A DNA stretch of 49,807 bases, from NCBI GenBank assembly GCA_001898725.1, contig MKUV01000041.1, forward strand, positions 1 to 49,807, given 5' to 3'. Under the pieces are notes generated by a model that was given only the letters and a program-made list of their open reading frames with translations, searched no databases and was not told the DNA's origin. Both the position numbers and the translations under genes were made by a program. Below, piece by piece: positions 38,929 to 48,010 of this stretch. This DNA comes from Caedibacter sp. 37-49 (GTDB taxonomy: Bacteria > Pseudomonadota > Alphaproteobacteria > Caedimonadales > Caedimonadaceae). How positions within the stretch are numbered: position 1 is the first letter of the stretch; each line of letters starts with the position of its first letter.

Positions 38929-40299
38929 TCAGTTTCCCTGCTGTAACATGCGCTTTAAAAGATCAATATCTTCTGCCAATGTTGTATCTTTTATTTGAAT
39001 TTCTTCAATTTTCTTAACCGCATGCATAACTGTCGTATGGTCGCGTCCGCCAAATTTTCGCCCGATATCTGGCAAAGAATAAGAGGTCAATTGTTTGGCC
39101 AAATACATCGCAATTTGGCGCGGCCTTGCAACGGAACGAAGGCGCTTAGGTGAATGCATATCTGTAAGACGCACATTAAAATGCTCTGAGACTTTTTTCT
39201 GAATATCTTCAATCGTTACGCGTCGATCATTCGCGCGCAAAACATCTCGTAAAACTTCTGTCGTGGACTCAAGTGTAATCTCACGACCAACAAGCATTGA
39301 GTGCGCAACAATTCGGTTTAGCGCGCCCTCAAGTTCACGAACATTAGATGTAATTTTATGCGCTAGAAACTCAAGAACACGAGCAGGAATCGGCTTTTCA
39401 AGCTGCTCAGCTTTAGATTGCAAAATTCCTAAACGCAGTTCATAGGTTGTGGGATGAATATCAGCGACAAGTCCCCATCCTAAGCGTGAGCGCATACGTT
39501 CTTCTAATCCTTCAAGATCCGAAGGGGATTTATCTGCAGAGATAATAATTTGACGATTCTGATCAACTAATGCATTGAAAGTATGGAAAAATTCCTCTTG
39601 CGTTGAGTCCTTACCACTGATGAACTGAAAATCATCGATCATTAAGACATCAACTGATCGGAATTGTTCTTTAAACGCCATCACATTTTTAAATCTCAAT
39701 GCCCGAATAAAAAGATACATAAACTTTTCAGCAGAGAGATAAATAACCTTGCGTTGGGGATGATTTTTGCGAATATGCCAGGCAATAGCATGCATCAAAT
39801 GTGTTTTACCTAAACCAACGCCCCCATAAAGGAACAAAGGATTAAACGTGACTTTTTCTTCTTCTGCGACCCGTCGTGCAGCCGCATGAGCCAGTTCGTT
39901 GGGTTTTCCTACGACAAATGCTTCAAATGTATAACGTGGCTCAAGACGCGAAGAAACCTCTTCAATCCCCTCATCAAATAAGCTAGTTGAATCATCGGAA
40001 ATTGTTTCACGTGAAACATTTTTTTGTGAAGTTTGAGACTCAAAAAGCGCAGCTTCGACAATGAAATCCAAAGCTAAAATTGTCTTATCTTGTTCTTGTA
40101 AGAAATTTAAAATTTTTTGTGTACAGTTTTTTTGAACCCAATCTCGAACAAAGCGTGAAGGGGCAGCAATCACAAGCCGACCTGTTAAGAAATCTTTATA
40201 ACGAAGCGGAACAATCCAATTCTGATAAGTACTTTCGCCAAAAGCTTCTAAGCATTGAGATTGAATTCTTGTCCAAAGATCTTCCATGTTCGCGGACAT
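38929..40299 (-). CDS. dnaA: Chromosomal replication initiator DnaA
   Basis: 456 residues from the ATG at 40299, chosen because GAGGA lies just upstream and because domain I then begins normally (NMEDLWTRIQSQCLEAFG). A frame reaching 40365 adds 22 residues unlike DnaA. Walker A GGVGLGKTH is at 159-167, Walker B VLMIDDFQF, and the DNA-binding signature GGRDHTTVMHAVKKI is near the C-terminus. The linker (domain II) holds a perfect parS site in the DNA, read as NVSRETI in the protein. Gene order rpsT-dnaA-dnaN-recF-gyrB matches other alphaproteobacteria. Confidence 0.97.
   Translation of the reverse strand: MSANMEDLWTRIQSQCLEAFGESTYQNWIVPLRYKDFLTGRLVIAAPSRFVRDWVQKNCTQKILNFLQEQDKTILALDFIVEAALFESQTSQKNVSRETISDDSTSLFDEGIEEVSSRLEPRYTFEAFVVGKPNELAHAAARRVAEEEKVTFNPLFLYGGVGLGKTHLMHAIAWHIRKNHPQRKVIYLSAEKFMYLFIRALRFKNVMAFKEQFRSVDVLMIDDFQFISGKDSTQEEFFHTFNALVDQNRQIIISADKSPSDLEGLEERMRSRLGWGLVADIHPTTYELRLGILQSKAEQLEKPIPARVLEFLAHKITSNVRELEGALNRIVAHSMLVGREITLESTTEVLRDVLRANDRRVTIEDIQKKVSEHFNVRLTDMHSPKRLRSVARPRQIAMYLAKQLTSYSLPDIGRKFGGRDHTTVMHAVKKIEEIQIKDTTLAEDIDLLKRMLQQGN
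40003..40018. promoter_or_regulatory. parS: parS centromere-like site inside dnaA
   Basis: TGTTTCACGTGAAACA is a perfect 16-bp palindrome identical to the chromosomal parS consensus bound by ParB/Spo0J. It lies within the DnaA domain II coding sequence, a tolerant linker. parS sites cluster near replication origins, so it marks this locus as origin-proximal. parA and parB are not in the window. Confidence 0.93.
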
Positions 40300-40471
40300 C
40301 AAGTCCTCGCGCTTTGTCGCGTTGAGCGGGATGAAGATAAGGTAAGTCCCATCATTTAAACTCAATACAATTGAAACGATAAGGTCTTTATGGCCGACCT
40401 TTAAAAGCCTTTAGAAAAAAATGGAAAAAGCGCCCTTATGACCCAATAAAAAAGGACTTACGAGACATATT

Positions 40472-40738
40472 TTAAGAAGCGAGCGCATTAATTCTCAAAG
40501 CAAGCCTTGAGATCTTACGAGATGCTGTCTTATGATGCAAGACACCTTTTACAGCGCCACGTACAATTTCAGGTTGAGCATCTTTTAATGCTTCGACAGC
40601 TTGTGTTTTATTGCCTGAAGCAATAGCTTCTTCAACTTTACGAACGAAAGTGCGCACACGTGAGATTCTTTCTCTATTCCGGTCTGTCCGAACGATAGCC
40701 TGACGCGCTCTTTTCTTTGCTGAACGAATATTTGCCAT
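40472..40738 (-). CDS. rpsT: Small ribosomal subunit protein bS20
   Basis: 88 residues. The start [13 protein letters not shown] and the helical, Lys/Arg-rich body with [17 protein letters not shown] are diagnostic of S20, which binds 16S rRNA early in 30S assembly. It is transcribed from its own strong promoter (40775-40803) toward dnaA. No clear terminator separates the two, so some dnaA expression may come from the rpsT promoter. Confidence 0.97.
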   Translation of the reverse strand: MANIRSAKKRARQAIVRTDRNRERISRVRTFVRKVEEAIASGNKTQAVEALKDAQPEIVRGAVKGVLHHKTASRKISRLALRINALAS

Positions 40739-40774
40739 AATACTTTATCTTCTCATATTAAATTAATCTACGTG

Positions 40775-40803
40775 CTTATACACAACTTCCGTGACACCGT
40801 CAA
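40775..40803 (-). promoter_or_regulatory. Sigma70-type promoter of rpsT
   Basis: On the minus strand: TTGACG (-35, 40798-40803), exactly 17 bases, TATAAG (-10, 40775-40780). It lies about 37 bases before the rpsT ATG, leaving a short leader. This is the best promoter match I found in the window and suits a ribosomal-protein gene. The DnaA-box-like TTATACACA at 40776-40784 overlaps its -10 region. Confidence 0.8.
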
Positions 40804-40824
40804 TATCTGTCTTTATTAATAAAC

Positions 40825-41556
40825 TTACTTCTTTTTGGGGGTACGACCTAAGATAGCCGTTCTTTCCGAGAATTTAGTTTCTTGATCCTGGAGATAGTAG
40901 CATAACTCTTGTATTTCATTCGTTCTAAGGCAATTACTCATATTTAATAAATCATTTCCAGCTTTAAATTTTTCACAGACGACACATTGTTCTAGAGCTC
41001 TTTTAAAACTAAAGAAGTCTTTTTTTATCTTCGCAATTTCAATAAGTTTTAAGAGTTCTTGCTCATAATCACCACGACGAAAATATTCCCTAGTTAATAA
41101 TTTGAGTATGTTAAGCTTAATTTCCATATTAGAGAAAATAACAATTTGTCCTTTGTCATCTGTTTTAAATTCAGGACTTTCTTCTTGTTCTTCAGCTTTA
41201 AAATTTCTCTTACGATTTTCTAGCTTTATCTTTTCATCGTGACAATAATCACGTAAGGTTTGGATTTCAGATGATTTAAAACTATGACTAAAAGTTTTCA
41301 ATAGATACTTTGCTACTTCAAATTTCTCACAAATAACACAAGACTGAACTGCAAGATGCACAGTCTCAAGTTCTTGTTTTAAAAGTAAGATTTCAATGCG
41401 AGTTAATCGTTCATTTTCAAGTTCACCCGCTTCGAAATAAGCTTTTGCTTGTAAGCGTAATCTATTAAACTCGACTGATTCGTCACATAAAGAAGAAGCA
41501 AAACTGGGGAAAAGAGAGCCTACACAAAGCCACAAAATGGTTAAAAATTTAATCAT
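40825..41556 (-). CDS. Secreted protein with two copies of a Cys-x-x-Cys helical module
   Basis: 243 residues from the ATG at 41556, where a signal peptide begins (MIKFLTILWLCVGSLFPSFA); a start 12 codons earlier would bury it. The mature protein is two diverged copies of one module: AKAYFEAGELENERLTRIEI then QSCVICEKFEVAKYLL then SSEIQTLRDYCHDEKIK, and TREYFRRGDYEQELLKLIEI then EQCVVCEKFKAGNDLL then TNEIQELCYYLQDQETK. A charged linker joins them. The CxxCEKF motif could bind metal or form a disulfide. No family was recognised. It stands between rpsT and the sdh operon, in the same direction as both. Confidence 0.85.
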   Translation of the reverse strand: MIKFLTILWLCVGSLFPSFASSLCDESVEFNRLRLQAKAYFEAGELENERLTRIEILLLKQELETVHLAVQSCVICEKFEVAKYLLKTFSHSFKSSEIQTLRDYCHDEKIKLENRKRNFKAEEQEESPEFKTDDKGQIVIFSNMEIKLNILKLLTREYFRRGDYEQELLKLIEIAKIKKDFFSFKRALEQCVVCEKFKAGNDLLNMSNCLRTNEIQELCYYLQDQETKFSERTAILGRTPKKK

Positions 41557-41683
41557 TATATAAGTCTTTATTTTTATTATTTTTTGCGACATTATCTAAG
41601 TCTAAAATTTTCTTATCGTCAATGGCAAAGTTTTAAATCGTATAAAGTTGAATCCCAAAAATATTAGAAATGCCTTGAAATTA

Positions 41684-42469
41684 CTATTTTTTCTTTAATG
41701 CGATTTTTTGCTTAATTTCACCAATGGCTTTTGCTGGATTCAATCCTTTTGGACAGGTATTCGTACAATTCATAATGGTATGGCAACGATAAAGCTTAAA
41801 GGGATCTTCTAAATCATCAAGGCGCTCGTCCGTATGCTCATCCCGACTATCTGCAATCCAGCGATAAGATTGTAAAAGCGTCGCAGGCCCAAGATACTTA
41901 TCGCCATTCCACCAATAAGAAGGACAACTGGTCGAGCAACACATACATAAAATACACTCCCACGATCCATCCAACTTTGCACGCTCTTCAGGGCTTTGAA
42001 GTCGCTCTCGATCACCTTCTTTAGCGGGATTGGCCTTTAACCAAGGCTCAACCGAGGCCAGTTGCTCATAAGCTATTGAAAGGTCAGGAACAAGATCTTT
42101 AATCACGGGCATATGAGGAAGCGGATAAATCTTGACGTCATTTTTAATTTCAGAAATAGGCTTAATGCAAGCCAAGGTATTCACCCCATCAATGTTCATT
42201 GAGCAACTACCACAGACGCCTTCACGACAGGAACGGCGAAAAGTTAAGGTCGGATCGATCTTATCTTTAATATAAATAAGGGCGTCAAGAATCATGGTTC
42301 CGCTTTGATCAAGGTCAACCTCATAATAATCTAAACGTGGATTCACGGTAGGATTTTCCGGGTCCCAGCGGTAAATGGCAAACACTTTTGTGTTTTTCGG
42401 TGTGGAAGGTGCTTTATGTGTCTTTCCTTTCATGACTTTGGAGTTTTTAGGGAGTGTAAATTCAACCAT
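41684..42469 (-). CDS. sdhB: Succinate dehydrogenase iron-sulfur subunit
   Basis: 261 residues. The [2Fe-2S] ligands are in [15 protein letters not shown] and following TLAC; the [4Fe-4S] and [3Fe-4S] ligands are in [16 protein letters not shown] and [17 protein letters not shown]. It passes electrons from the FAD of SdhA to quinone in complex II. AAGGAG precedes the ATG. It is the last gene of sdhCDAB, 11 bases after sdhA. Confidence 0.98.
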   Translation of the reverse strand: MVEFTLPKNSKVMKGKTHKAPSTPKNTKVFAIYRWDPENPTVNPRLDYYEVDLDQSGTMILDALIYIKDKIDPTLTFRRSCREGVCGSCSMNIDGVNTLACIKPISEIKNDVKIYPLPHMPVIKDLVPDLSIAYEQLASVEPWLKANPAKEGDRERLQSPEERAKLDGSWECILCMCCSTSCPSYWWNGDKYLGPATLLQSYRWIADSRDEHTDERLDDLEDPFKLYRCHTIMNCTNTCPKGLNPAKAIGEIKQKIALKKK

Positions 42470-42480
42470 TAATTTTCTCC

Positions 42481-44274
42481 TTAATAGACGCGTTCTTGTA
42501 AAGGCACGACGTCAACCTCATCTGTTAAAGTATACATATGAACAGGCCGGTAATCCAACTTGACTTCGCCTTTCTTATCAATCCACGAGAGCGTGTGCTT
42601 AAGCCATTTTTTATCATCTCTTTTAGGATAATCTTCACGAGCATGTCCCCCTCGGCTTTCTTGTCGCGCTAAGGCGGATGCAAGGGTCACTAAGGATTGC
42701 CCCATGAGATTCTCAAGCTCGAGTGCTTCCATTAAATCTGAGTTCCAAATTAAAGAACGATCAAAAAGGGCGATATCTTCAAGAGAAGCATTGATTTCTT
42801 GCATTTTTTTAAGTCCCGTGGCGAGAATTTCTTGTTGCCGAAAGACCGAACAATGCGCTTGCATTGTTTTTTGCATTTGAAGACGGATTTCAGATGTTTT
42901 TAAAGAACCCTTCGCATGACGCAATCGATCAAGGCGCGCGAATGACATTTCTCCTGCGCCCTTTGGAAGAGGTTTGTGAGGGGTATTTGGCTTCAAGAGT
43001 GATTGCGCTTTTAAAGCTGCTGCCCGTCCAAATACAACAAGGTCCAGCAATGAATTCGTCCCCAATCTATTCGCCCCATGAACGGAAACGCAAGCGCCCT
43101 CGCCAATCGCCATCAAGCCAGGGACAACAGCTTCTCTATCGCCGCCACGTGGACTCACGACTTCGGCGTGATAATTGGTTGGCACGCCGCCCATATTATA
43201 ATGAACTGTCGGCATTACAGGAATAGGCTCTTTGGTCGTATCCACACCTGCAAATATTCTGGCCGTTTCTGAAATACCAGGTAAACGCTCATGAATGGTT
43301 TTAGGGTCTAAATGCTCAAGGTGAAGATCAATATAATCTTTGTGAGGACCACATCCACGCCCTGCTTGAATTTCCATAGTGATTGCACGACTTACAACAT
43401 CACGTGACGCTAAATCTTTGGCATGAGGCGCATATTTCTCCATAAAACGTTCGCCCTCACTATTGGTAAGATAGCCCCCTTCACCGCGCGCGCCTTCAGA
43501 GATTAAGCAACCTGCTCCATAAATGCCTGTCGGATGAAACTGGATAAATTCCATATCTTGTAGAGGAAGACCCGCGCGAAGGACCATGCCATTGCCATCT
43601 CCTGTACACGTATGAGCTCCTGTGCAAGAGAAAAATGTTCGGCCATGCCCCCCCGTCGCCAAAACGACCATATGAGCTGAAAAGCGATGCAATTTGCCAT
43701 CTTCAAGGCTCCATGCTGTCACGCCTCGGCAAACGCCTTCGTCGTCCATAATTAAATCTAAAGCAAAATATTCAATAAAAAACCGGGTCTTATGCTTTAA
43801 AGATTGTTGATAAAGGGTATGAAGAATAGCGTGCCCTGTTCGATCGGCTGCCGCACAGGCACGCTGCGCCATTTTCTCGCCCTTATTAATGGTGTGCCCG
43901 CCAAAAAGGCGTTGATAGATCTTGCCATTGTCTGTGCGTGAGAACGGCACTCCATAATGCTCAAGCTCTATGACAGCGTCCATCGCATTGCGGCACATAT
44001 ATTCGATAGCATCTTGGTCTCCTAACCAATCTGAGCCTTTGACCGTATCATACATATGATAGCGCCAATCATCACCATCGCCCATATTATTTAAGGCCGC
44101 ACTAATGCCGCCTTGGGCTGAAACTGTATGGCTGCGTGTCGGGAAAACTTTCGTAATACAAGCTGTTGAAAGCCCTGTAGCACTCATCCCCAATGCCGCG
44201 CGCAAGCCTGCGCCTCCAGCCCCTACAATTACCACATCATAAGCGTGATCAATAATTTCATAAGCTTTCGTCAT
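42481..44274 (-). CDS. sdhA: Succinate dehydrogenase flavoprotein subunit
   Basis: 597 residues from the ATG at 44274, preceded by GAGGAG; an upstream GTG at 44298 overlapping the sdhD stop opens the same frame but has no ribosome site and adds eight non-conserved residues. FAD-binding [14 protein letters not shown] (15-28), the His for covalent flavin in [11 protein letters not shown] (H49), and [21 protein letters not shown] of the active site are intact. It oxidises succinate to fumarate in the TCA cycle and respiratory chain. Confidence 0.97.
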   Translation of the reverse strand: MTKAYEIIDHAYDVVIVGAGGAGLRAALGMSATGLSTACITKVFPTRSHTVSAQGGISAALNNMGDGDDWRYHMYDTVKGSDWLGDQDAIEYMCRNAMDAVIELEHYGVPFSRTDNGKIYQRLFGGHTINKGEKMAQRACAAADRTGHAILHTLYQQSLKHKTRFFIEYFALDLIMDDEGVCRGVTAWSLEDGKLHRFSAHMVVLATGGHGRTFFSCTGAHTCTGDGNGMVLRAGLPLQDMEFIQFHPTGIYGAGCLISEGARGEGGYLTNSEGERFMEKYAPHAKDLASRDVVSRAITMEIQAGRGCGPHKDYIDLHLEHLDPKTIHERLPGISETARIFAGVDTTKEPIPVMPTVHYNMGGVPTNYHAEVVSPRGGDREAVVPGLMAIGEGACVSVHGANRLGTNSLLDLVVFGRAAALKAQSLLKPNTPHKPLPKGAGEMSFARLDRLRHAKGSLKTSEIRLQMQKTMQAHCSVFRQQEILATGLKKMQEINASLEDIALFDRSLIWNSDLMEALELENLMGQSLVTLASALARQESRGGHAREDYPKRDDKKWLKHTLSWIDKKGEVKLDYRPVHMYTLTDEVDVVPLQERVY

Positions 44275-44297
44275 ATTATTCAAGAACTCCTCAAGCA

Positions 44298-44645
44298 CTA
44301 AAGGGGGTGGAAATGAATTTTAATCACACATAAAGAGGCGAAAACAAATAAGCTTAAAGCCAGAGCTTTCACCCCATAAATCAAGCACAATCTAAGGGCA
44401 GAACAATGGATATAGTCTTCCAAAACAACCTGCGCACCAAGTTGTCCATGATAAAGCAAAAGCCCTATAAAAAGGATCATTCCTGTCGCCGTAAAGGGGG
44501 ATTTAAGCCACTCAACAATTGCGGCATAGTCAGTGGGCGAATTGATTAAAAGCGACCCCAAGAACCAAAGACTTAGTGGCAAAAGGGCAATTGCTGTGAG
44601 ACGTTGCGCCCACCAATGTTCACTTCCATGCGGATTAGAAGCCAC
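44298..44645 (-). CDS. sdhD: Succinate dehydrogenase membrane anchor subunit SdhD
   Basis: 115 residues with three hydrophobic segments. [20 protein letters not shown] at the N-terminus and [18 protein letters not shown] with the heme/quinone-site His region are characteristic of alphaproteobacterial SdhD. It overlaps the sdhC end by 11 bases, so translation is coupled. Confidence 0.93.
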   Translation of the reverse strand: MASNPHGSEHWWAQRLTAIALLPLSLWFLGSLLINSPTDYAAIVEWLKSPFTATGMILFIGLLLYHGQLGAQVVLEDYIHCSALRLCLIYGVKALALSLFVFASLCVIKIHFHPL

Positions 44646-45030
44646 AGCATCCTCCTTGAAAAAGAATCCAGTAAAGGATCGTTAACGCAAAAGAAGACCC
44701 CACAACCAACCATCCTGTTCGATAAACGGTTGTAATCTCAAAGCCATAACCTGCATCCCAAAAGAGATGACGAATGCCGTTCGTTAAATGATAAAAAAAG
44801 GCATAAATTATTAAAAATAAAATAGTTTTTCCAATAAAAGTTTGACTTGTTGCCATAAGCCAAGAAAAGCAAGTGGGATTGCTTGCAAGCCCATAAAGCC
44901 AAGTGATGATTCCCAAAATACCAAACCATAAAAAAGCACCCGTAAACCGATGCGTAATTGAAAGGATTGAGGTTAACTGGGGTCTATAGATCTGCAAATG
45001 AGGCGAAACCGGCCTTTGAGACGGTGTCAT
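44635..45030 (-). CDS. sdhC: Succinate dehydrogenase cytochrome b556 subunit SdhC
   Basis: 131 residues with three membrane helices. RPVSPHLQIYRPQLTSILSI followed by HRFTG is the SdhC signature, and HLTNGIRHLFWDAGYGF holds the heme-ligand His. It begins the sdhCDAB operon; GAGAGGAAG lies upstream of the ATG. The 172 bases to the divergent ankyrin-like gene must hold promoters for both; TTGACA at 45142-45147 is a possible plus-strand -35 but its -10 partner is poor. Confidence 0.95.
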   Translation of the reverse strand: MTPSQRPVSPHLQIYRPQLTSILSITHRFTGAFLWFGILGIITWLYGLASNPTCFSWLMATSQTFIGKTILFLIIYAFFYHLTNGIRHLFWDAGYGFEITTVYRTGWLVVGSSFALTILYWILFQGGCCGF

Positions 45031-45202
45031 AATTTGGTACTTCCTCTCTTAATATTAAGTTGATTGATTTTGAAATAAATTTTAACCTTTCGCAAGCCTA
45101 ACTATTTTTTAAAACTATCTTTTATAACAATGAAATCCTTATTGACAAATTTAGAAAGAAATGATCACATCATTACCGTATAAAATTACGAGGATTTAGA
45201 TC

Positions 45203-46273
45203 ATGTTAAAAAAGACCTTGCTTATAAAACCTTTTTTCTTTTTATTTTCTATATTGTCAATTTTCCATCAAGCAAAATCATCTTCTATTTATGACCAATA
45301 TCTAGATTTGGTTGAAAATGAATTTGACCGAACTGAAGGTCAGCAGAATAAATATCTTATCGTGACGCGTCCTATCAACAATGAGTACCTTGCTTACCTT
45401 ACAAATTTTAAAGATTTAGATGAAAAAAAATTAACAGAAGGACTTAGCAAAGATCTTAAAGAAATTAAAGATTGCCCCATTCCAACTTTCTTTTTTGAAA
45501 ATACTGAAAAAACAACGCCAATAAGTATGGCTGTTTCACTTGGAAAAGCATCTCTCGTTCAAAAATTTCTTTCAGTTATTGACGATGTTAACAGTGATCA
45601 CTGTCTAGCATGGGGATATCGCCAACCGTATACTCTTGCTCATATGGCCTTAGATCCTCAATATCCGCTTGCAAAAGCCTTTGTATCAAAGGAAGACCGA
45701 CTTGCGATTGTCGATGCATTGGCGCAAAAAAAAGCTGATTTTAATCTTATCGCAAAAACACACGATTACAGAAACCCTCCTTTGGCTGCTGGAGAAGCAT
45801 CAGGACGTGAATTGCGAGAGATAAGCAGTTTTTTGAGAGCGCGCGCTTTACTTCACGGAGCTGATCCTGAGTTGTGCGGATCAAGCTTTTTTGGCGTAAT
45901 TTTAAAATATAAGTTTTCCCCTTATAAAAATATGGAAATAACAAAAGTATGCTTAAAGCAATATCTTGAGAAAATTAGCTTAGGTGAATTCGTATCTCCT
46001 CTTCCAAAAGTTCTTGCTCATCTCAAACAAGCAGCAAATGAAGCAGGATTTGATTTGGAAGAAAGAGTAGCTCAATTAAAAACCTTTTCTTTAGAACGTG
46101 AAAAATTTAATGCAAGAAGACAAGAAATTGAAGTTAAAATAACAAACCTTAGATCTCAAAGAACAAAGAGGGCAAAAAGAAAAGTTCTTCATTTACAAAA
46201 TGTTAAACAAGAACTTGAACAAGCTCTAACAAAGTTAGAAAGAACAACCTTAAGATTGCTTAGAACGAATTAA
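45203..46273 (+). CDS. Secreted ankyrin-like protein with C-terminal coiled coil
   Basis: 356 residues. A signal peptide (KPFFFLFSILSIFHQAKSS) precedes a helical-repeat region at about 100-235 with ankyrin-like phrases: TPISMAVSLGKASLVQKFLS, TLAHMALDP and RARALLHGADPELCG. The repeats are degenerate, so I call them ankyrin-like only. Residues about 275-356 are charged and heptad-like (RVAQLKTFSLEREKFNARR, then Lys/Arg-rich) and probably form a coiled coil. Exported ankyrin proteins in intracellular bacteria often contact host or envelope proteins. The gene has GAGG upstream and a strong terminator at 46285. Confidence 0.82.
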   Translation: MLKKTLLIKPFFFLFSILSIFHQAKSSSIYDQYLDLVENEFDRTEGQQNKYLIVTRPINNEYLAYLTNFKDLDEKKLTEGLSKDLKEIKDCPIPTFFFENTEKTTPISMAVSLGKASLVQKFLSVIDDVNSDHCLAWGYRQPYTLAHMALDPQYPLAKAFVSKEDRLAIVDALAQKKADFNLIAKTHDYRNPPLAAGEASGRELREISSFLRARALLHGADPELCGSSFFGVILKYKFSPYKNMEITKVCLKQYLEKISLGEFVSPLPKVLAHLKQAANEAGFDLEERVAQLKTFSLEREKFNARRQEIEVKITNLRSQRTKRAKRKVLHLQNVKQELEQALTKLERTTLRLLRTN

Positions 46274-46284
46274 TTTCGTCTTTT

Positions 46285-46312
46285 AAAGGCTCCTATAATG
46301 AGGAGCCTTTTT
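46285..46312 (+). terminator. Intrinsic terminator of the ankyrin-like gene
   Basis: AAAGGCTCCT (46285-46294), loop ATAATG, AGGAGCCTTT (46301-46310), then TT. A 10-bp stem with U-tract, 11 bases after the stop codon. Confidence 0.93.
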
Positions 46313-46482
46313 ATCTTCATTCTTAACCTTATTTTTCTCTTAGAAAATATTAGCTTATTAGCTTTTCTACAGATTCCCTAATCCAACACAGTTAATATAA
46401 CGGCCTGCTCGTAAGCTATTCGAAATAATTTAATTATAAGAACTTTGTCGTTATATAAGGAAAAAGGATTATGAAAAAAAAA

Positions 46483-46498
46483 TGTTTCACGTGAAACA
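46483..46498. promoter_or_regulatory. parS: parS centromere-like site, intergenic
   Basis: A second perfect TGTTTCACGTGAAACA, 6.48 kb from the copy in dnaA. Here the palindrome extends to 26 bp (46478-46503) through flanking A and T runs. It lies in a 404-base non-coding stretch (46274-46677) that otherwise holds only the preceding terminator and AT-rich sequence. I found no DnaA-box cluster in that stretch. Confidence 0.93.
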
Positions 46499-46677
46499 TT
46501 TTTAGTCTTTCGCAACTCCAACCATTTTCGAAATATTGATCCGTATATAACTTTTTCTGAAAAGTACCCTAACAAGTTAAGATTAATAAAATTAATAATT
46601 TTTTAATAATATTATTATATATTCTCTAAATGAGTATTTGAATCCAAAATATAAAATAACAAATGAAAGGCTTTATT

Positions 46678-46935
46678 ATGTTAAATAATTTAATTTTTCG
46701 AAGCATAACATTAATTACTGTCATGGGCATGTGGACATCTGTTGATGCTTCCAGCTCAAGTAGACCTTCTTCTGAAGAAACCAAGAAATTTATGGAATAT
46801 GTTATAAAAATACATGAAGTTTGCGTGAAAATGAACGATGAAGTGAACCATCCTGTTCCTAATGAAAACCCAGTTTTCACAAAACTTTGTGAAGACATAT
46901 CTAAAATAATTATTGAAAAAAATAAAAAGAAATAA
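46678..46935 (+). CDS. Small secreted protein with two cysteines
   Basis: 85 residues from the ATG at 46678, preceded by GAAAGG 7 bases upstream; an ATG five codons earlier (46663) overlaps that ribosome site and is less likely. The signal peptide runs MLNNLIFRSITLITVMGMWT to about DASS. The mature part is short, Lys/Glu-rich and helical, with one Cys in HEVCVKM and one in TKLCEDI that could pair. No family recognised. A terminator follows at once, so it is a single-gene unit. Confidence 0.72.
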   Translation: MLNNLIFRSITLITVMGMWTSVDASSSSRPSSEETKKFMEYVIKIHEVCVKMNDEVNHPVPNENPVFTKLCEDISKIIIEKNKKK

Positions 46936-46959
46936 CGAAATTTTTTAACTTTCGTTTTT
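46934..46959 (+). terminator. Intrinsic terminator of the small secreted protein gene
   Basis: AACGAAA (46934-46940), loop of 9, TTTCGTT (46950-46956), then TTT. It starts at the stop codon. An irregular AAAACCCC/GGGG..TTTTT inverted element follows at about 46962-46981 and may act as a back-up. Confidence 0.72.
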
Positions 46960-47113
46960 GCAAAACCCCTGGGGGCTTTTTATGATCACAACTTCAATCC
47001 TTCCAGGGATTTTCAACACCTTAAAAAGAGTGTAGAACTATCCAAACTTTCCTTAGGTTTTATCTGAAACATTTATGACGCTATGACGTCAATTAAAGAT
47101 ATTCCCGGATATA

Positions 47114-47141
47114 AAAAAGCGAGAGTTGCCTCTCGCTTTTT
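47114..47141 (-). terminator. Bidirectional intrinsic terminator
   Basis: GCGAGAG (47119-47125), loop TTGC, CTCTCGC (47130-47136), with a run of A before and T after. It lies 18 bases beyond the stop of the minus-strand gene at 47159 and could also stop plus-strand transcripts. Confidence 0.92.
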
Positions 47142-47158
47142 ATCTGAGAACGAGTTCT

Positions 47159-48010
47159 TTAATTCACCTGCATGCGATACAAATTCAGCCAAAATGAAAA
47201 CTTTGTTTGAACATCATCGACATATAAATAGTACTTCGCCTGATGAGAATCATGAGCAGCTATCGTTGAACGTGGTCTCTTCTCACTCAGGTCATACTTT
47301 GCTTTGATGCTAAGTAAGTTTTTGTCTTTAAAATCGCCCGGTTTTGCATCCACAAGTAAATAACTTAAAGTCAATCTCGCGGTTTTAATATTTTCACGTG
47401 CTTTTTCTATATCTTCAAGTTTTGTCTCGTCGCCTTTAAAGGTTTTTTCTGCTTTAGTTGTAACCCCTTTAGTTTTAGGGTTTTCTACCAAGAACATCTT
47501 TTTAAGGAATTCAAATCCTTTATCTTCTTTCACCTTCGCAGCATGCAGAAAAGCCTCTAATTCCAATGTTGTGCCTGTTTCTAAAACGTTTAAATTAGCG
47601 GCCAAACCCTTATCCGCAAAATAAATTTTATTATTTTTACTTTTATCTTGTCCCGCAAATAAAACAAGAAGTGTATCATAAATATCAAGTGTTTGAGGAA
47701 TGACAAAATTATCTATCTTCGGTGGAATTGATTTTCCTATAAGTGAGTCTAAAAGATCATTTGTTGCTTGAGCCGGTTGGGAATAAGATGAATTAGCCGC
47801 CGAAGAGGATGGTCTAGTCCGTCTTGTCTTTGTGCTTGTTGTCGTTGTTGAGGGTAATGCACTGGATTTTGTAGATGTCGTGGATTTTGTACCCTGCGAT
47901 TCTTTTTGTTCCTCGCGTAAAGAATCGTCACTTGCTCTTGTTCTTTCGCTTTGCATTAAAAGAAATAAAACACTTAAAGCAATAGTCGATAGTTTAAATT
48001 TTACTGACAA
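47159..48010 (-). CDS. Secreted protein with Ser/Thr-rich linker and conserved-looking C-domain
   Basis: 283 residues from a TTG at 48010, chosen because GGAG stands 6 bases upstream and the signal peptide (SVKFKLSTIALSVLFLL) then begins at the N-terminus; the first ATG in frame upstream is at 48055 and would add 15 charged residues. A low-complexity Ser/Thr/Lys/Arg stretch (about 35-85, with TTTTSTKTRRTRP) precedes a helical C-terminal domain of about 190 residues (PQTLDIYDTLLVLFAGQDKS to SFWLNLYRMQ). No family recognised. It is flanked by its terminator and by a repeat-bearing intergenic stretch. Confidence 0.78.
   Translation of the reverse strand: MSVKFKLSTIALSVLFLLMQSERTRASDDSLREEQKESQGTKSTTSTKSSALPSTTTTSTKTRRTRPSSSAANSSYSQPAQATNDLLDSLIGKSIPPKIDNFVIPQTLDIYDTLLVLFAGQDKSKNNKIYFADKGLAANLNVLETGTTLELEAFLHAAKVKEDKGFEFLKKMFLVENPKTKGVTTKAEKTFKGDETKLEDIEKARENIKTARLTLSYLLVDAKPGDFKDKNLLSIKAKYDLSEKRPRSTIAAHDSHQAKYYLYVDDVQTKFSFWLNLYRMQVN

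Noticed and set aside
40300-40365. 22-residue N-terminal extension of DnaA
   Set aside because: The ATG at 40299 has GAGGA just upstream and gives the usual domain I start.
40776-40784. TTATACACA as a DnaA box
   Set aside because: A single match that overlaps the -10 region of a good rpsT promoter; no neighbouring boxes were found, so it does not support an origin here.
46378-46575. Minus-strand 65-codon frame across the intergenic parS
   Set aside because: It lacks a ribosome site and signal features, and its NVSRETF stretch is just the translated parS palindrome.
47386-47402. Other CACGTG-centred sequences (also near 7881, 8996, 9285, 29443) as parS
   Set aside because: Only half-sites or mismatched arms; none keeps the full 16-bp palindrome.
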